Positions 6,281 through 6,711 of a stretch of DNA of 6,711 bases are shown piece by piece. The stretch's first letter is position 1, and each line of letters begins with the position of its first letter. The notes under the pieces are model-generated. The model did no database searches, had not been told where the DNA came from, and saw only the letters and a list, made by a program, of their open reading frames with translations. The stretch comes from CAYSBA01 sp964429075 [NCBI: uncultured bacterium] (GTDB lineage: Bacteria > CAYSBA01), in NCBI GenBank assembly GCA_964429075.1, contig CAYSBA010000067.1, positions 1 through 6,711 of the forward strand, in the 5' to 3' direction. Position numbers and translations under genes: made by a program.

Positions 6281-6711
6281 TAGTAGTGTATTTGTGATTT
6301 TTATGATGCTGGCCCCTATATGTCTCCATAGCTGTCGGATCTCTGATACTGAGAGGGATGTTAGAGATACGATTATAAAGTACAATGATTACCTTGTGGA
6401 TGCATACTCAAGGCCAGATCCAGAAATTATGAGACCCTTTGTTTCACAAAAAGAGTTCATAAGGATTCAACAATACATATTATACAATCTTACAAAGGGT
6501 CAAAAGTTGATTATGTGGCCCAAAAGGCTTGATTTTAAAAGCTGTAATATTAAAGAAAAAAAAGCATCATGTATATTAAAGGAGAGATGGATATATCGGA
6601 TGGTTGATAAGGATACTGGCGTAAAAAAAGGAAAGGACATAGAGATTGTCTACAAGACTGAGTATATCTTAAAGAAGATTGAAGCAAAAAAGGATATTGA
6701 TGAAAGCCGTA
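6249..6711 (+). CDS. Probable lipoprotein of unknown function (3' partial)
   Basis: The frame is open from inside the end of ccsA to the right edge, giving 154 residues with the C-terminus missing. The TTG at 6249 is the preferred start. It has a well-spaced GGGGAG and produces a complete signal: an Arg at residue 4, a hydrophobic run (VFVIFMMLAPICL, 14-26) and a lipobox-like LHSC with Cys29 as the lipidation site. Starts at GTG 6294 or ATG 6303/6306 would lose the positive N-region and have no visible ribosome site. The mature part is charged and helical early (YNDYLVDAYSRPDPE), then shows a KERWIYRMVDKDTG stretch around Trp114 that recalls NTF2-like or IMS-type domains; this resemblance is weak. 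Position directly after ccsBA suggests a role with the cytochrome, for example as an outer-membrane partner, but the function is not known. Confidence 0.7.
   Translation, partial: MYQRPTQCFYSSSVFVIFMMLAPICLHSCRISDTERDVRDTIIKYNDYLVDAYSRPDPEIMRPFVSQKEFIRIQQYILYNLTKGQKLIMWPKRLDFKSCNIKEKKASCILKERWIYRMVDKDTGVKKGKDIEIVYKTEYILKKIEAKKDIDESR

Noticed and set aside
6281-6302. Short stretch after the ccsA stop as an intergenic promoter or terminator
   Set aside because: It is only about 20 bases to the first ATG, has no hairpin and is probably coding for the lipoprotein signal peptide if the TTG start is right. A TAG-TAG-TAG run follows the ccsA frame as stop codons.

Overview
The window reads as part of a surface electron-transfer locus of a Gram-negative, probably anaerobic bacterium. 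It holds four genes, all on the + strand, tightly packed with overlaps and no intergenic gap of any size. The signs are a very large multihaem c-type cytochrome carrying adhesin-like repeats, a split System II cytochrome c maturation pair (CcsB/ResB and CcsA/ResC), and a probable lipoprotein. The DNA is AT-rich. All seven arginines of the ccsA-like gene use AGA/AGG, and ATA is common for isoleucine. This fits groups that combine System II with large multihaem cytochromes (Desulfuromonadia and other Thermodesulfobacteriota, Nitrospirota, Deferribacterota). The taxon is inference and cannot be fixed from the sequence alone.

Layout. 1-4335: the 3' part of a giant cytochrome gene, open at the left edge, so its N-terminus and signal peptide lie outside. 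It encodes four tandem Ig-like repeats of about 110 residues, each with two cysteines exactly 41 residues apart. Then come a fifth, different Ig-like domain and a roughly 840-residue haem region with 13 CxxCH motifs, one degenerate SCSCH site and a haem-free beta-type insertion. 4332-5510: ResB/CcsB-like protein, start overlapping the cytochrome stop (ATGA). 5501-6280: CcsA/ResC-like haem-handling protein with a WWD motif, overlapping ccsB by 10 bases behind a clear Shine-Dalgarno. About 6249 to the right edge: a partial gene for a probable lipoprotein. Its best start is a TTG inside the end of ccsA.

How they may work together. The cytochrome would be exported, receive at least 13 haems from the CcsB-CcsA pair encoded directly behind it, and sit on the cell surface. 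There the Ig-like stalk could hold or position a haem wire toward a mineral, a partner cell or other extracellular acceptor. The lipoprotein is a candidate accessory or anchoring factor. The order and the overlaps are seen in the sequence; the joint function is inferred. No RNA gene, CRISPR array, mobile element, promoter or terminator is visible.
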